A stretch of DNA of 45,000 nucleotides. Origin: Lentisphaera araneosa HTCC2155. Its GTDB lineage: Bacteria; Verrucomicrobiota; Lentisphaeria; Lentisphaerales; Lentisphaeraceae. Below are positions 25,964-34,919 of this stretch, piece after piece. The stretch covers positions 1 to 45,000 of the forward strand of contig NZ_ABCK01000036.1 of assembly GCF_000170755.1 (NCBI RefSeq), given 5' to 3'. A program made the position numbers and the translations under genes. How positions within the stretch are numbered: position 1 is the first letter of the stretch; the number at the start of each line of letters is the position of its first letter. Below the pieces are notes generated by a model. It was not told where the DNA came from and made no database searches. It worked only from the letters and a program-made list of their open reading frames with translations.

Positions 25964-27259
25964 ATGAAAGAAATTAAAATCGGCCTCTTAGGTCTAGGTA
26001 CAGTTGCAAGCGGACTTGTTAACGCAATTGCCGACACAAAAGAACTTCTTGCAAAAAGAAACAATTACTCACTCAGTATTGCGGGTATCGCAGTGCGTGA
26101 CCTCAATGCCAAACGCGCTTGCGAAGTTGATAGCTCAATCCTTACGACTGACACCTTTTCTATCGTCAATAACCCAGAAGTTGATATTGTTCTCGAGTTA
26201 ATCGGCGGCACAACTTTAGCTTATGACCTCGTTAAAAAAGCGCTCGAAAATGGTAAATCAGTTGTCTCGGCCAACAAAGCCCTCATTGCGGCTCATGGCG
26301 AAGAGCTCTTTAAATTAGCTGAAGACAACAAAACAGCTATCTTCTTTGAAGCCGCAGTTGCGGGTGGCATCCCGATTATCAAGGCGCTCAAAGAAAGTCT
26401 TGCGGGCAATCACGTCACTTCAATCTCTGGTATCCTCAACGGAACATGTAACTATATCCTCACTCAGATGCAAGAAAATGATCAGTCCTTTGAAGATGCA
26501 CTCCAAGGTGCTACTGACCTCGGCTATGCCGAAGCTGACCCCTCTCTTGACATCGATGGCGATGACACAGCGCAAAAAACTGCGATCCTCGCAAGTCTAG
26601 CATACGGTACATGGTTCGGAACAGATGCTATCGAGATCAAAGGTATTCGTGGCATCAGCCTCAGCGATATCCAATATGCTAAAGAATCGGGCTACAGCAT
26701 TAAGCTGCTCGGTTCCTACACACTCAACGCAAAAGGTGCTGTTGCTCTCTCTACTGAATGTACACTCGTTCGTGAAGACAGCATGCTTGGCAATGTAAAA
26801 GGTGCTTTCAATGCCGTGGAACTCGAAGGTGACTTACTCGGTCCAGGTATGCTTTACGGTCAAGGTGCAGGTCAAAAACCCACTGCGAGCTCTGTATTTG
26901 CTGACCTCATTGAAGCGGGAAGCCAATTCTGCAATGGCACACTCGGCCAGCAACAAAAAATGATCTTCTGCGACAAAGCTGAATTCATCCCTCAAGAAGA
27001 GCAAAGTTCACCTTTCTACCTGAGACTCATGCTTGAGGACTGCCCTGCCGTATTCGGCAAAGTGGCACTCATCTTAGGTGAACATGGCATTTCTATGGAT
27101 TCTGTCCTTCAAAAAGCTGAAGCTAGTGCCGATGGCGTTAAACCAGTTGTGATTCAAACTCACGAAGTTTCCGTCAAAGCAATGAAAGAAGCTGTTGCAG
27201 AAATCCAAGCTTCTGAATACGTTCACGAACAAGTTATCCTCTATCCCATCAAAGGATAA
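25964..27259 (+). CDS. hom: Homoserine dehydrogenase
   Basis: This 431-residue enzyme reduces aspartate semialdehyde to homoserine, a branch-point toward threonine and methionine. It has an N-terminal NAD(P)-binding fold (GLLGLGTVASG), the SANKALIAAHG segment, the substrate/catalytic block GYAEADPSLDIDGDDTAQK, and a C-terminal ACT domain starting near FYLRLMLEDCPAVFGKVALI (about residue 350 on) that normally gives feedback control by threonine. There is no aspartate kinase fusion. The ATG directly abuts the thrC stop. An inverted repeat lies 11 bases after its stop. Confidence 0.96.
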   Translation: MKEIKIGLLGLGTVASGLVNAIADTKELLAKRNNYSLSIAGIAVRDLNAKRACEVDSSILTTDTFSIVNNPEVDIVLELIGGTTLAYDLVKKALENGKSVVSANKALIAAHGEELFKLAEDNKTAIFFEAAVAGGIPIIKALKESLAGNHVTSISGILNGTCNYILTQMQENDQSFEDALQGATDLGYAEADPSLDIDGDDTAQKTAILASLAYGTWFGTDAIEIKGIRGISLSDIQYAKESGYSIKLLGSYTLNAKGAVALSTECTLVREDSMLGNVKGAFNAVELEGDLLGPGMLYGQGAGQKPTASSVFADLIEAGSQFCNGTLGQQQKMIFCDKAEFIPQEEQSSPFYLRLMLEDCPAVFGKVALILGEHGISMDSVLQKAEASADGVKPVVIQTHEVSVKAMKEAVAEIQASEYVHEQVILYPIKG

Positions 27260-27270
27260 TTTCTCGATGC

Positions 27271-27300
27271 AATCAACTTTTACATGGGTAAAAGTTGATT
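27271..27300. promoter_or_regulatory. Perfect 13-base inverted repeat (operator or terminator)
   Basis: AATCAACTTTTAC (27271-27283) and its exact reverse complement (27288-27300) are separated by ATGG. No T-run follows, which argues against a normal terminator for hom. The right arm contains the TTGATT that I read as the -35 of the next operon, so a repressor or activator site is the more attractive reading. Confidence 0.65.
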
Positions 27301-27323
27301 CTCTAGAAAAATTGAACTATATA
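27295..27323 (+). promoter_or_regulatory. Promoter of the metal-efflux operon
   Basis: TTGATT (27295-27300) and TATATA (27318-27323) are spaced by 17 bases, a good sigma-70 pattern. The predicted start of transcription lies about 20 bases before the ATG at 27350. The -35 is part of the perfect inverted repeat. Confidence 0.6.
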
Positions 27324-27349
27324 TAAGCTAAATCAAGATTGAGATAACT

Positions 27350-27787
27350 ATGAATTTTAAACACAAAGCCATCCTACTCCTCTGTAGCTTGCTCATTTCA
27401 TTTGTCGGTGCGATGCCCGCAAATGCGATTATTTGTGTTTCCGATTCAGGTACAATCAAACTCGAACTTGGCTTTAATGGCTCATGTGACTGTGAAGAAG
27501 AACGCAGTGAACATGAGCAGCACAATGCCTGTGAAGACAGTGCTTGCGATTTTGTAGAACTCAAAAGCAACGATGATTGTTCTGACATGGAGATCGAGTC
27601 CTTCGAATCCGATCAGCGAAAAAGTTCCGTCGATTTCATTTCCTACAAATCAATCAGCTTATTCAATTTCAGCCCAAGCTTGTCAGAATTAGAGCCACAA
27701 GATTTCCATAGCTTCTGGCCACTGACAAAACCCTGTATACCCCCTCCTCATCTCGAAGTTCTCTCCACTACAGAAGTCCTTATTTAA
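27350..27787 (+). CDS. Exported Cys-rich protein, first gene of the metal-efflux operon
   Basis: This 145-residue protein has a clear signal peptide (hydrophobic residues 7-20, likely cleavage after ANA at 26). The mature protein carries Cys29, 46, 48, 61, 66, 77 and 129 with many acidic residues and three His, suiting a periplasmic metal-binding or metal-sensing role. The ICVSDSGTIKLEL opening and the C-x-C and CEDSACDF patterns recall short Cys-rich exported proteins found at the head of RND metal-efflux operons in other PVC bacteria. That comparison is from memory and the family has no function I can name. The spacer to the outer-membrane channel gene is a structured 104-base segment. Confidence 0.8.
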   Translation: MNFKHKAILLLCSLLISFVGAMPANAIICVSDSGTIKLELGFNGSCDCEEERSEHEQHNACEDSACDFVELKSNDDCSDMEIESFESDQRKSSVDFISYKSISLFNFSPSLSELEPQDFHSFWPLTKPCIPPPHLEVLSTTEVLI

Positions 27788-27885
27788 TACCATAAATCTT
27801 TAAGCATTTTGCTTAACAGCATTTCGTATTTGCCGCTGAATCGGCAAATAACACTAGCGATGTCTAAGATTAATTGGTATTAAAT
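27782..27885 (+). promoter_or_regulatory. Branched RNA structure before the efflux channel gene
   Basis: The whole spacer can fold. An outer stem pairs 27782-27792 with 27875-27885 (11 perfect pairs, starting at the stop codon of the upstream gene) and continues as 27795-27800 with 27866-27871 (6 pairs). Inside are hairpin A, 27801-27805 with 27811-27815, and hairpin B, 27827-27835 with 27842-27850 (9 pairs). The outer stem ends 1 base before the channel gene's ATG (27887) and contains the only G-rich bases upstream of it, so it could hide the ribosome binding site. No T-run follows, so it is not a simple terminator. Confidence 0.6.
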
Positions 27886-27886
27886 T

Positions 27887-29248
27887 ATGAAGAAAAACCT
27901 TTTAGTTGGCGCAGCTTTTGCAAGTTTTATTTCCTGTCAAACTTACGAGCCCGTCGAACTCAAACCTGAAGAAATATTAAATGAAATCGAAACTCAACGT
28001 TCACAAGAACTCGACTTAGATGAATTTACTTTTGCGCAAGCCGCAAAAACCATGGACGAAAATAATTTGCGGCTTCAGCAAATTCGTCAAAAATATCAGG
28101 GCTTACAGAAAGTCGCTGACATTAAAACTCCTTGGCCAAACCCGAGTCTTACTGCGGGTCCTGCAAAAGGCTCACGCTTAGAGGACACAAGCGCGAGCTC
28201 CACACAAGGTTTTGTGGGCATCGCCTTCAACATCCCCCTCGGCCCGCGGCTCCGCCGTAACGACGAGCTCAATGAATTAGCTGCCTTAGCGGCTTATAAT
28301 GAGCAAGTCTTAAGTCATAGGGAGCTTTATTTCAACTTACGTGAAGCTTACATTTCATTCAGTTTATCTCAGAAAGCGATCCGCTTGCAAAAGAAAATTG
28401 AATCGACACTCAAAACAACTGCGCAAGCCACAAAGAAATTATTTGACCTAGGTTCCACTAGTAAACTTAGCTTGACTGAAGTTCAGCTCCAACAAGGAGA
28501 GCTCACACTCGCTCAATTTGATCAATTTAGTCAATCCAAACAATCATTGGCAGAGCTTTCTTCATTGCTCGTCATCGATGAAGATCAACTTAACAAAGTC
28601 AAACTCAAAAAAATTGACCTGCCCCACGAACAAGTCGAACTCAATCTACTCAAAACTAGCTTCATCCTCAATAATCCCGAGCTAGCGCGAGCCGAGATGG
28701 GTTTTCATATCGCCGATGCAAAGTTGCGCCTTGAACTAGCCAAGCAATATCCTGACTTAAGCGTTGGCTTTGATGCCGAACAGGAAGTGGGCGAAAGAAA
28801 GCGCACTTATTCTGTTCCTCTATCCATTGATCTTCCTATCTTTGATAGTAATCAACAAAGCATTGCCATTAGCGAGAGTGAGCGTAAAGAAGCTCTACTT
28901 GTCTACAAAGACTTACTCAATGATAAATTGGCTGAACTCAAAAAGCTCTATCAGCAACAAGCTTTCGCCAAAAGAAAACTCAAAGTGATCAATGAAGCGC
29001 TCATGCCACTTTCCAAAGCGAATTTAAACGACGCGAAAAAAGCACTCGAACTGGGAACCATCGATGCTCTACGTTATATGGATATGATTAAAGATCATCA
29101 AGAACTGCAATTCCAACAAGTGCAATTAGAGATCGAAGCTTGGCAAAGCACCATCAAAGTCGAAAAGCTCTGCGGCGTCCCTTTGGATCAAGAATTAGCA
29201 CCCAATATTAAGAATCTCAAATTACAGAAAATGGAGCTCAAAAAATGA
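27887..29248 (+). CDS. Outer-membrane efflux channel, TolC/CzcC-like lipoprotein
   Basis: This 453-residue protein is the outer-membrane part of a tripartite pump. The N-terminus has a short hydrophobic stretch and a lipobox-like ISC with the likely lipidated Cys17. The rest has the long alternating helices of the OEP family, seen as two similar halves (residues about 50-240 and 250-430), each rich in Gln, Leu, Ala and Glu. Members span the outer membrane as a trimer and extend into the periplasm. Translation may be controlled by the RNA structure just upstream. The following adaptor gene overlaps by 4 bases (ATGA). Confidence 0.88.
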   Translation: MKKNLLVGAAFASFISCQTYEPVELKPEEILNEIETQRSQELDLDEFTFAQAAKTMDENNLRLQQIRQKYQGLQKVADIKTPWPNPSLTAGPAKGSRLEDTSASSTQGFVGIAFNIPLGPRLRRNDELNELAALAAYNEQVLSHRELYFNLREAYISFSLSQKAIRLQKKIESTLKTTAQATKKLFDLGSTSKLSLTEVQLQQGELTLAQFDQFSQSKQSLAELSSLLVIDEDQLNKVKLKKIDLPHEQVELNLLKTSFILNNPELARAEMGFHIADAKLRLELAKQYPDLSVGFDAEQEVGERKRTYSVPLSIDLPIFDSNQQSIAISESERKEALLVYKDLLNDKLAELKKLYQQQAFAKRKLKVINEALMPLSKANLNDAKKALELGTIDALRYMDMIKDHQELQFQQVQLEIEAWQSTIKVEKLCGVPLDQELAPNIKNLKLQKMELKK

Positions 29249-30954
29249 AATCTCTATTAATACTTTTAAGCATCACGGGCTTATTCTTTTCCTGTGATCA
29301 AATTCCCGCTCACTCTCATGAAAATGAAGCCGTCGCTCACGAAGGGCACGATCATGCAAAAGGTGATGCGTGCGAAGACGACCATAGTTCATATGACGAT
29401 CACGCCGGTCATGACCACGGTGTAGAAGCTGATTGTGATGCTCACAGTGACCATGGCGCCAGTAAAGAATCGGCCAAAATCTCTGAACAAGCCCTCACAA
29501 ATATGGGTGTTAAATTTGCAGAAATTGACTCAAGTAATTACACAATCTTCAGCCCTGTCCCCGCTTACATAGACAATCACCCACTCAATGAGCGCCCACT
29601 CTATGCCCCACTTTCAGGGAGGCTCAAGAGCTTTCAATTAGAACCTGGGCAAATGATTGCTTCTGGAACGATCTTAGCCGAAATTATTCGAGACCCGATC
29701 CCTCGCCCACAATTAAAATTAGTGGAAGACATCCTTCGTCCTGCATCTGAAGAATACCATAGCTCTATTGCAGCCCTGCGCTCTTCTGTACGCAACCTCA
29801 AAGTCCTAAATAGCGAACTGACGAGACTTGAGAAATTTAAGGAAGATAGCGACGGCTTATCCATTGTTCCTCAAAAGGATCTCATCAGCTTACGTTACGA
29901 GATTTCTAAGGCCACTCAAGATCTAGAAAACAACCGCTCCAAGCTCAGGCTTCACGGTTTAAGTCCCTCAGAAATCAAAAATGTCGAAGCAGGAAAAGAA
30001 TTAGTCAAAAGCCCAAAACTCTGGTTAAACGCTCTCAAGCAAAACTATATCTGGACAAAAAACTCAACTTCACTATTTACCTTAATGACAAAAGAACAGC
30101 AAAAAAACCGTTGGGTGATTGCTACGATTGGTGAATTATCCGCCGAGGAACTCATCGACAAAAACTTAGTCGAATTTTTCACACAAAATAAGACCGCTAT
30201 CAAATCTTTCTTGGAAATCTCGAGTCTCCTTCAGCAGGGTCATAGCTTAACTGATATTGATCAACTCTATCAATTAGGTGCTCTTGAAAGCATCATTAAA
30301 ATCAAAGCGCCTATCAATAAAAACTCTTGGGATTTAAAGAAGATCAATATCAAACCTGGGCAAGTTGTCGCTCGAGGCGACACCCTTTTCACCTTAACTG
30401 ATCCGAGCAAAATGATGATGACCGCAAAACCAAGTGGTTCTGAATTCAAACTTATTAATAAAGCCGTTCAAAATCAGTATTCGATTGAGGCCACTCCCCT
30501 CATCAAAGGTAGCTCTGTCGACTTAAATGACTTAAAAATCTCAAAAATCATCGGCCAAGAACAGGGCTCCGCTTTAGTCTTACTCCCAAGCCCCAACACT
30601 GTCCTGAGTCAGCATTCAGTCGATGGAACCAAGTACCGCAACTGGAATCTACGCAAAGGCATGAAGTATAAATTAAAAGTTCCCGTTAAAGTTCTAGAAG
30701 ACGTCATTGTGCTCCCCGCCAAAGCCGTCATTGACCACGGTTCCGATAAAGTTGTTTTCGTAAGAGAAAACGATGAATTCATTCGCCGTAAAGTCATTAT
30801 TCTTTACCAAAATAATGATGTTGCCGTGATTGGCGAGGGTTCTGAACTGCTCCCAGAAGAGTCTATGGTTATCGCAGGCGCTTTTGCCTTGGAGCTCGCC
30901 TTAATTGCAGGGACTCCCCAAGCCGTCGATCCACATGCTGGGCACAACCATTAA
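29245..30954 (+). CDS. RND efflux periplasmic adaptor (CzcB/CusB-like), His-rich lipoprotein
   Basis: This 569-residue protein is the membrane-fusion partner of the pump. It starts with a lipoprotein signal (LFFSC, Cys17) followed by a very His- and Asp-rich stretch (about residues 22-75, with repeats of the type HEGHDH and DDHAGHDHG), and ends in DPHAGHNH; both ends look made to bind metal ions. The centre holds adaptor features: a barrel-sandwich strand (APLSGRLKSFQLEPGQMI, and later KPGQVVARGDTLFTL), a coiled-coil hairpin, and a C-terminal barrel. It is longer than a typical CusB. It overlaps the channel gene and is followed 9 bases later by the pump gene. Confidence 0.88.
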   Translation: MKSLLILLSITGLFFSCDQIPAHSHENEAVAHEGHDHAKGDACEDDHSSYDDHAGHDHGVEADCDAHSDHGASKESAKISEQALTNMGVKFAEIDSSNYTIFSPVPAYIDNHPLNERPLYAPLSGRLKSFQLEPGQMIASGTILAEIIRDPIPRPQLKLVEDILRPASEEYHSSIAALRSSVRNLKVLNSELTRLEKFKEDSDGLSIVPQKDLISLRYEISKATQDLENNRSKLRLHGLSPSEIKNVEAGKELVKSPKLWLNALKQNYIWTKNSTSLFTLMTKEQQKNRWVIATIGELSAEELIDKNLVEFFTQNKTAIKSFLEISSLLQQGHSLTDIDQLYQLGALESIIKIKAPINKNSWDLKKINIKPGQVVARGDTLFTLTDPSKMMMTAKPSGSEFKLINKAVQNQYSIEATPLIKGSSVDLNDLKISKIIGQEQGSALVLLPSPNTVLSQHSVDGTKYRNWNLRKGMKYKLKVPVKVLEDVIVLPAKAVIDHGSDKVVFVRENDEFIRRKVIILYQNNDVAVIGEGSELLPEESMVIAGAFALELALIAGTPQAVDPHAGHNH

Positions 30955-30963
30955 GGGCGCATC

Positions 30964-33900
30964 ATGTTGAATCATATTATTTCATTCGCCTTAAAAAATA
31001 GGCTCTTTGTCATTGGCTCCGCCTTGCTCATGACCGTGGCGGCTTATTTCATTGCCGATGACATGCCCATTGATGTTCTTCCCGACCTCAACCGTCCCAC
31101 GGTTGTGATCATGACGGAAGCCCATGCCATGGTTCCCGAAGATGTGGAACAGCTTGTCACTTTGCCTCTGGAGCAAATCTTAAACGGAGCCACTGGGGTT
31201 GAGAACGTCATGTCGAGTTCGGGCTTGGGGCTCTCTGTCATTAAAGTCCAATTTGCTTGGGGCACCGATATTTATCGCAATCGACAAATTGTCATGGAAA
31301 AGCTCCCTCTCGCTAAATCGCGCCTACCGGAGGGAATCGAACCCGTCATGGCTCCTATCTCATCGATCATGGGGCAGATTCAAATCATTGGCATCAATAG
31401 TAAGACGGGGAAACATTCGCCTTCCGATATTCGAGCTTTAGCAGAGTACCAAATCAAATATGAGTTGCTTTCAATCCCTGGAGTTTCAAAAGTTATCATC
31501 GGCGGTGGCTCAGCTAAACAATTGCAAGCCATTATTGATGCGGAAAAACTCCGTAGCTTTGGTGTCGGCATTCAAGAAATTGAAGAAGCGATCAACAAAA
31601 ATAATGCCAATAGCAGTGGCGCCTTTATCAACTTAGGCACTAAAGCTCCCGCCATCACAGTGCGCGGCTTCATTAAGAATAAGCAAGACCTCGAGAACGT
31701 TGTTGTTAAAGCAGATGACTTACGCCCCATCCTTTTGAAAGATGTGGCTTCTATTCAGTTCGGCCCATCTCCCATTAAAATCGGCGAAGCGGGAATCAAT
31801 GGCTCTCCAGGTATCTTAATGGTCATCATGAAACAGCCTGGCTACGACACCGTCCAGTTGACTGAGGAAGTTGAAAAGCGACTAGAAAGTCTCTCGGCTA
31901 GTTTGGATAGTGACCTAGAGATCAATAGTGATTTATTTAAGCAATCTATTTTTATTGAACGCGCCATCGACAATGTCATGGAAGCCGTTCGCGACGGCGG
32001 CATCATGGTCATAATTATCCTCTTCATCTTTTTAATGAACTGGAGAATCACCTTCATCACTTTGACCGCCATACCTTTATCGATGGCACTCACCATCCTC
32101 GTCTTTTCTCTTTTTGACGTCTCGATCAACACCATGACTCTGGGTGGAATTGCCGTGGCTATTGGTGCCCTAGTTGACGATGCCATTGTGGACGTGGAAA
32201 ATGTCTTTAGGCGTTTAAAAGAAAATTTTCTCAAAAAAGAAGAAGATCGGCTCAACTCCCTCGTGGTTATTTTCAATGCCTCATCGGAAGTCCGCAAGCC
32301 CATCGTCATTGGCACACTCTTGGTGATGGTTGTGTATTTTCCGCTCTTTTTCTTAACGGGCATGGAGGGCAAATTATTCACGCCCATTGGAGCATCGTAT
32401 ATCATATCTGTCCTGGCCTCGCTCTTGGTTTCATTGACTGTCACTCCAGTGCTCTGTTACTTCATGCTTCCAAAATCATTGAGTAAAGGAGACAAAAAAG
32501 ATACTTACGTGGTTCGCACCCTTAAGACTTTTGTGGCAAAAGTGATTGCTATAAGTATTAAACACGCCAAAGCAGTGCTCATATTACTTGTCATTGCCTT
32601 AGGAATCAGCATTAGTTTCTTGCTGACGCGAGGAATGCAATTCCTGCCTCCCTTTAATGAAGGCGTAGCTCAAATCAACTTGGTTCTCCCGCCTGACACG
32701 GGCCTCGAGACTTCTAATGCCTATGGCTTGCGCCTAGAAAATTTACTCACTAAAGTTGATGGCATCAAAAATGTCACGCGCCGAACGGGACGTTCCGAGG
32801 GTGACGAACATGCTGAAGGGGTAAATACTTCTGAGGTCATTATAAGTTTTGATCCCGAAATCGACCGTTCCCCAGAAGAAGTGATCGCAGAGATTCGTCA
32901 AGAAGTCGATGCTGAGTTCCCTGGTGTGGCTTATTCAATTGACCAACCGCTAGCTCACCTGCTTTCCGCCATGCTCTCGGGAGTCAAAGCTCAAGTGGCC
33001 GTTAAAATTTTTGGCCCTGATCTCAACATTTTGCGCTCCCTTGCCAAAGACACCGAGCTCGCACTTCAACCTATTGATGGTGTCAAAGACTTAATGATCG
33101 AACCGCAAGTCTTGATCCCTAATGTCTCCATCATTCCAAAACGCGATCAACTTGCTCAACATAGCTTATCTGTTGAAGATGTGGGCAAAACAGTCGAGCT
33201 CGCTCTCGGCGGTGAAAGTATATCGCGCTTTGTCCAAGGTCAGTTCACCTACCCGATCACTTTGAGCTTAAAAAAAGAAAATCGAGAATCTTTAGACGAC
33301 ATCCGCAAACTCTACATTCCAAAAGCGAATGGTGAGCTCATTCGCTTATCGGATGTCGCAGAGGTCTCTCAAACCATGAGTTACAATAATATCAAACATG
33401 AAAATGTGGGTCGTCGGATCATTGTGCAACACAATGTCGCGGGACGATCTTTAGGTGAAGTGGTTGCCGAAGTTGATTCCGCTTTGGATTCTGTTCGTGC
33501 AAGAATGGAAAATCTAAAGGGTTACTCACTCAAGATAAGTGGGCAATTCGAGGCTCAACGCAAAGCCACTCAACGCATTTTATGGCTCAGTATTGTCTCA
33601 ATCTTATGCATGATTTTGATTCTTTATATGCATTTCAAATCTATCAACCTAAGCTTACAAGTCATGATCAGTATTCCCATGGCTTTCATTGGTGCCGTTT
33701 CCTATCTAGCCATTAGTCAACAAACTCTCTCGGTAGCGACATTAGTTGGTCTCATTTCACTCGGTGGTATTGCTGCTCGAAACGCGATTCTTCTTTTGGA
33801 TCACTACATCCATCTCCATCGTGACGAAGGCGTAAAGTTCACTCCCGAGCTCATTATTAAGGCTGGACAGGAACGCATGGTTCCAGTGATAATGACTGCT

Positions 33901-34113
33901 CTCACGAGTGGAATTGCCCTCATTCCGCTCGCTTTAGCCCCTGGTCAACCCGGCAAAGAAATCCTCTACCCCGTTGCCACCGTCATTATCGGTGGGCTCA
34001 TCTCAAGTACCCTACTCGAATTCATTGTAAGTCCCGCGGCTTTTTGGCTCTTTGGTAAAAAAGCGGCGGAAAAATCCAAGACCTCTGAACAAGTCCAATT
34101 TAATTTTAAATAA
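30964..34113 (+). CDS. RND heavy-metal efflux pump (CzcA/CusA-like)
   Basis: This 1049-residue inner-membrane protein is the proton-driven pump of the set. It has the usual RND layout: a first membrane helix, a large periplasmic loop, a block of six helices, a second loop and a last block. Landmarks are MPIDVLPDLNRPTVVI near the start, and the membrane motif GALVDDAIVDVENVFRRLKE in the fourth-helix region, where two neighbouring acidic residues carry protons. Heavy-metal types usually have DG or DA at this site, so the substrate (Cu, Ag, Zn, Cd, Co or Ni) cannot be set from sequence. The linked His-rich and Cys-rich exported proteins support a metal rather than a drug. Confidence 0.9.
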   Translation: MLNHIISFALKNRLFVIGSALLMTVAAYFIADDMPIDVLPDLNRPTVVIMTEAHAMVPEDVEQLVTLPLEQILNGATGVENVMSSSGLGLSVIKVQFAWGTDIYRNRQIVMEKLPLAKSRLPEGIEPVMAPISSIMGQIQIIGINSKTGKHSPSDIRALAEYQIKYELLSIPGVSKVIIGGGSAKQLQAIIDAEKLRSFGVGIQEIEEAINKNNANSSGAFINLGTKAPAITVRGFIKNKQDLENVVVKADDLRPILLKDVASIQFGPSPIKIGEAGINGSPGILMVIMKQPGYDTVQLTEEVEKRLESLSASLDSDLEINSDLFKQSIFIERAIDNVMEAVRDGGIMVIIILFIFLMNWRITFITLTAIPLSMALTILVFSLFDVSINTMTLGGIAVAIGALVDDAIVDVENVFRRLKENFLKKEEDRLNSLVVIFNASSEVRKPIVIGTLLVMVVYFPLFFLTGMEGKLFTPIGASYIISVLASLLVSLTVTPVLCYFMLPKSLSKGDKKDTYVVRTLKTFVAKVIAISIKHAKAVLILLVIALGISISFLLTRGMQFLPPFNEGVAQINLVLPPDTGLETSNAYGLRLENLLTKVDGIKNVTRRTGRSEGDEHAEGVNTSEVIISFDPEIDRSPEEVIAEIRQEVDAEFPGVAYSIDQPLAHLLSAMLSGVKAQVAVKIFGPDLNILRSLAKDTELALQPIDGVKDLMIEPQVLIPNVSIIPKRDQLAQHSLSVEDVGKTVELALGGESISRFVQGQFTYPITLSLKKENRESLDDIRKLYIPKANGELIRLSDVAEVSQTMSYNNIKHENVGRRIIVQHNVAGRSLGEVVAEVDSALDSVRARMENLKGYSLKISGQFEAQRKATQRILWLSIVSILCMILILYMHFKSINLSLQVMISIPMAFIGAVSYLAISQQTLSVATLVGLISLGGIAARNAILLLDHYIHLHRDEGVKFTPELIIKAGQERMVPVIMTALTSGIALIPLALAPGQPGKEILYPVATVIIGGLISSTLLEFIVSPAAFWLFGKKAAEKSKTSEQVQFNFK

Positions 34114-34132
34114 AAACATAAGGAACCAAGAA

Positions 34133-34585
34133 ATGAAAAAAATATTAATCTCAATAATTGCTTTTGCGAGCTTCGCAAACTTAAGCTTTGCCGAAGATTC
34201 ACCTAAAGGCCAGGACCAGGGTCAACACGGCGATCACGGGCATGCAGACCATGAACCCCATCCAGGTCATGGCGGAGAAGTCCTGAAAGTTGGTAACAAG
34301 GCTCTACTTTGGTACGCCCACATGGAAAAGAAAGGGAAATTTAAAATCGTGCTCTTTAAGCCTGACGGTAAGACGCTCAAGAGCATTGAAAAAGCTCCCC
34401 GCTTAAACCTCGCCCTTAAATCTGGTCGCAAGCAGCTTAAGTTCACGGCCTCAAAAGCGGATAGTGAAGGTAAATCGGCGACTTTTGAACTTCAAAATGA
34501 CTTGATCAAAGCTCATATTCACGGTCAAATTTCAATCAAAGTAGACGGAAAGTCCTACATGCTCAATTTAATTGATCATCACTAA
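34133..34585 (+). CDS. His-rich exported protein of the efflux operon
   Basis: This 150-residue protein has a signal peptide (MKKILISIIAFASFANLSFA) and then a His/Gly/Asp-rich stretch of about 25 residues (GDHGHADHEPHPGHGGEV) ideal for binding metal ions. The rest is a small beta-rich domain (LLWYAHMEKKGKFKIVLF, DGKTLKSI) ending in DHH. Its body resembles the partial protein at the right edge of this window. The start is the ATG at 34133 with AGGAA upstream; an in-frame ATG at 34052 lies inside the pump gene and would destroy the signal peptide. It is the last gene of the operon, 19 bases after the pump gene, and a terminator follows. Confidence 0.85.
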   Translation: MKKILISIIAFASFANLSFAEDSPKGQDQGQHGDHGHADHEPHPGHGGEVLKVGNKALLWYAHMEKKGKFKIVLFKPDGKTLKSIEKAPRLNLALKSGRKQLKFTASKADSEGKSATFELQNDLIKAHIHGQISIKVDGKSYMLNLIDHH

Positions 34586-34604
34586 GAAAGACTGACTCCT
34601 CGCT

Positions 34605-34641
34605 AAAGCCCATGAGTGATCACTTATGGGCTTTCTTTTTT
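34605..34641 (+). terminator. Terminator of the metal-efflux operon
   Basis: AAAGCCCATGAGTG (34605-34618) pairs with 34621-34634 (one G-T pair) and is followed by CTTTTTT. It is strong on the plus strand. Its right part overlaps the end of the convergent DUF1653 gene. Confidence 0.9.
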
Positions 34642-34845
34642 GTCTGAATAAAACTCAAAGCGTTTGATTGTTTTTCCGTCAAGCTCAATCAGTTCATCAA
34701 ACATATTCAATGGGCGGATCCATAAGCCCATCTCTCCATACATTGGACGATAAACCACGTGCTCTTCTTCTGTTTCACTATGCTTGGCTACGTCGATGAG
34801 TTCATAGAAGTTGCCTTTGTAGTGACGGTAGATGCCTTTTTTCAT
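34624..34845 (-). CDS. DUF1653 family protein
   Basis: This 73-residue protein matches the small DUF1653 family almost end to end: GIYRHYKGNFYELIDVAKHS, then VVYRPMYGEMGLWIRPLNMF. The family has a compact beta-rich fold and no known biochemical role. The ATG has no strong ribosome binding site, but the family match fixes the start. It faces the efflux operon and its stop codon lies within that operon's terminator stem, so the two transcripts overlap at their ends. Confidence 0.88.
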   Translation of the reverse strand: MKKGIYRHYKGNFYELIDVAKHSETEEEHVVYRPMYGEMGLWIRPLNMFDELIELDGKTIKRFEFYSDKKESP

Positions 34846-34919
34846 ATCGAACTCTCAATTTTTCTAATAATTTTCCCGCAAGATAGGCGCATCATACGAG
34901 CTCGACAAGGCTCCAATTA

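Noticed and set aside
27782-27885. NiCo (czcD) riboswitch
   Set aside because: I could not see the conserved purine-rich junction sequences of that class, although the element is metal-operon linked; I report it only as an unclassified structure.
31842-32444. A 200-codon minus-strand frame inside the RND pump gene
   Set aside because: It is the shadow of a long coding region; the plus-strand frame has the full RND motif set.
34052-34132. An earlier start for the His-rich protein
   Set aside because: It lies inside the pump gene and would place 27 charged residues before an otherwise perfect signal peptide.
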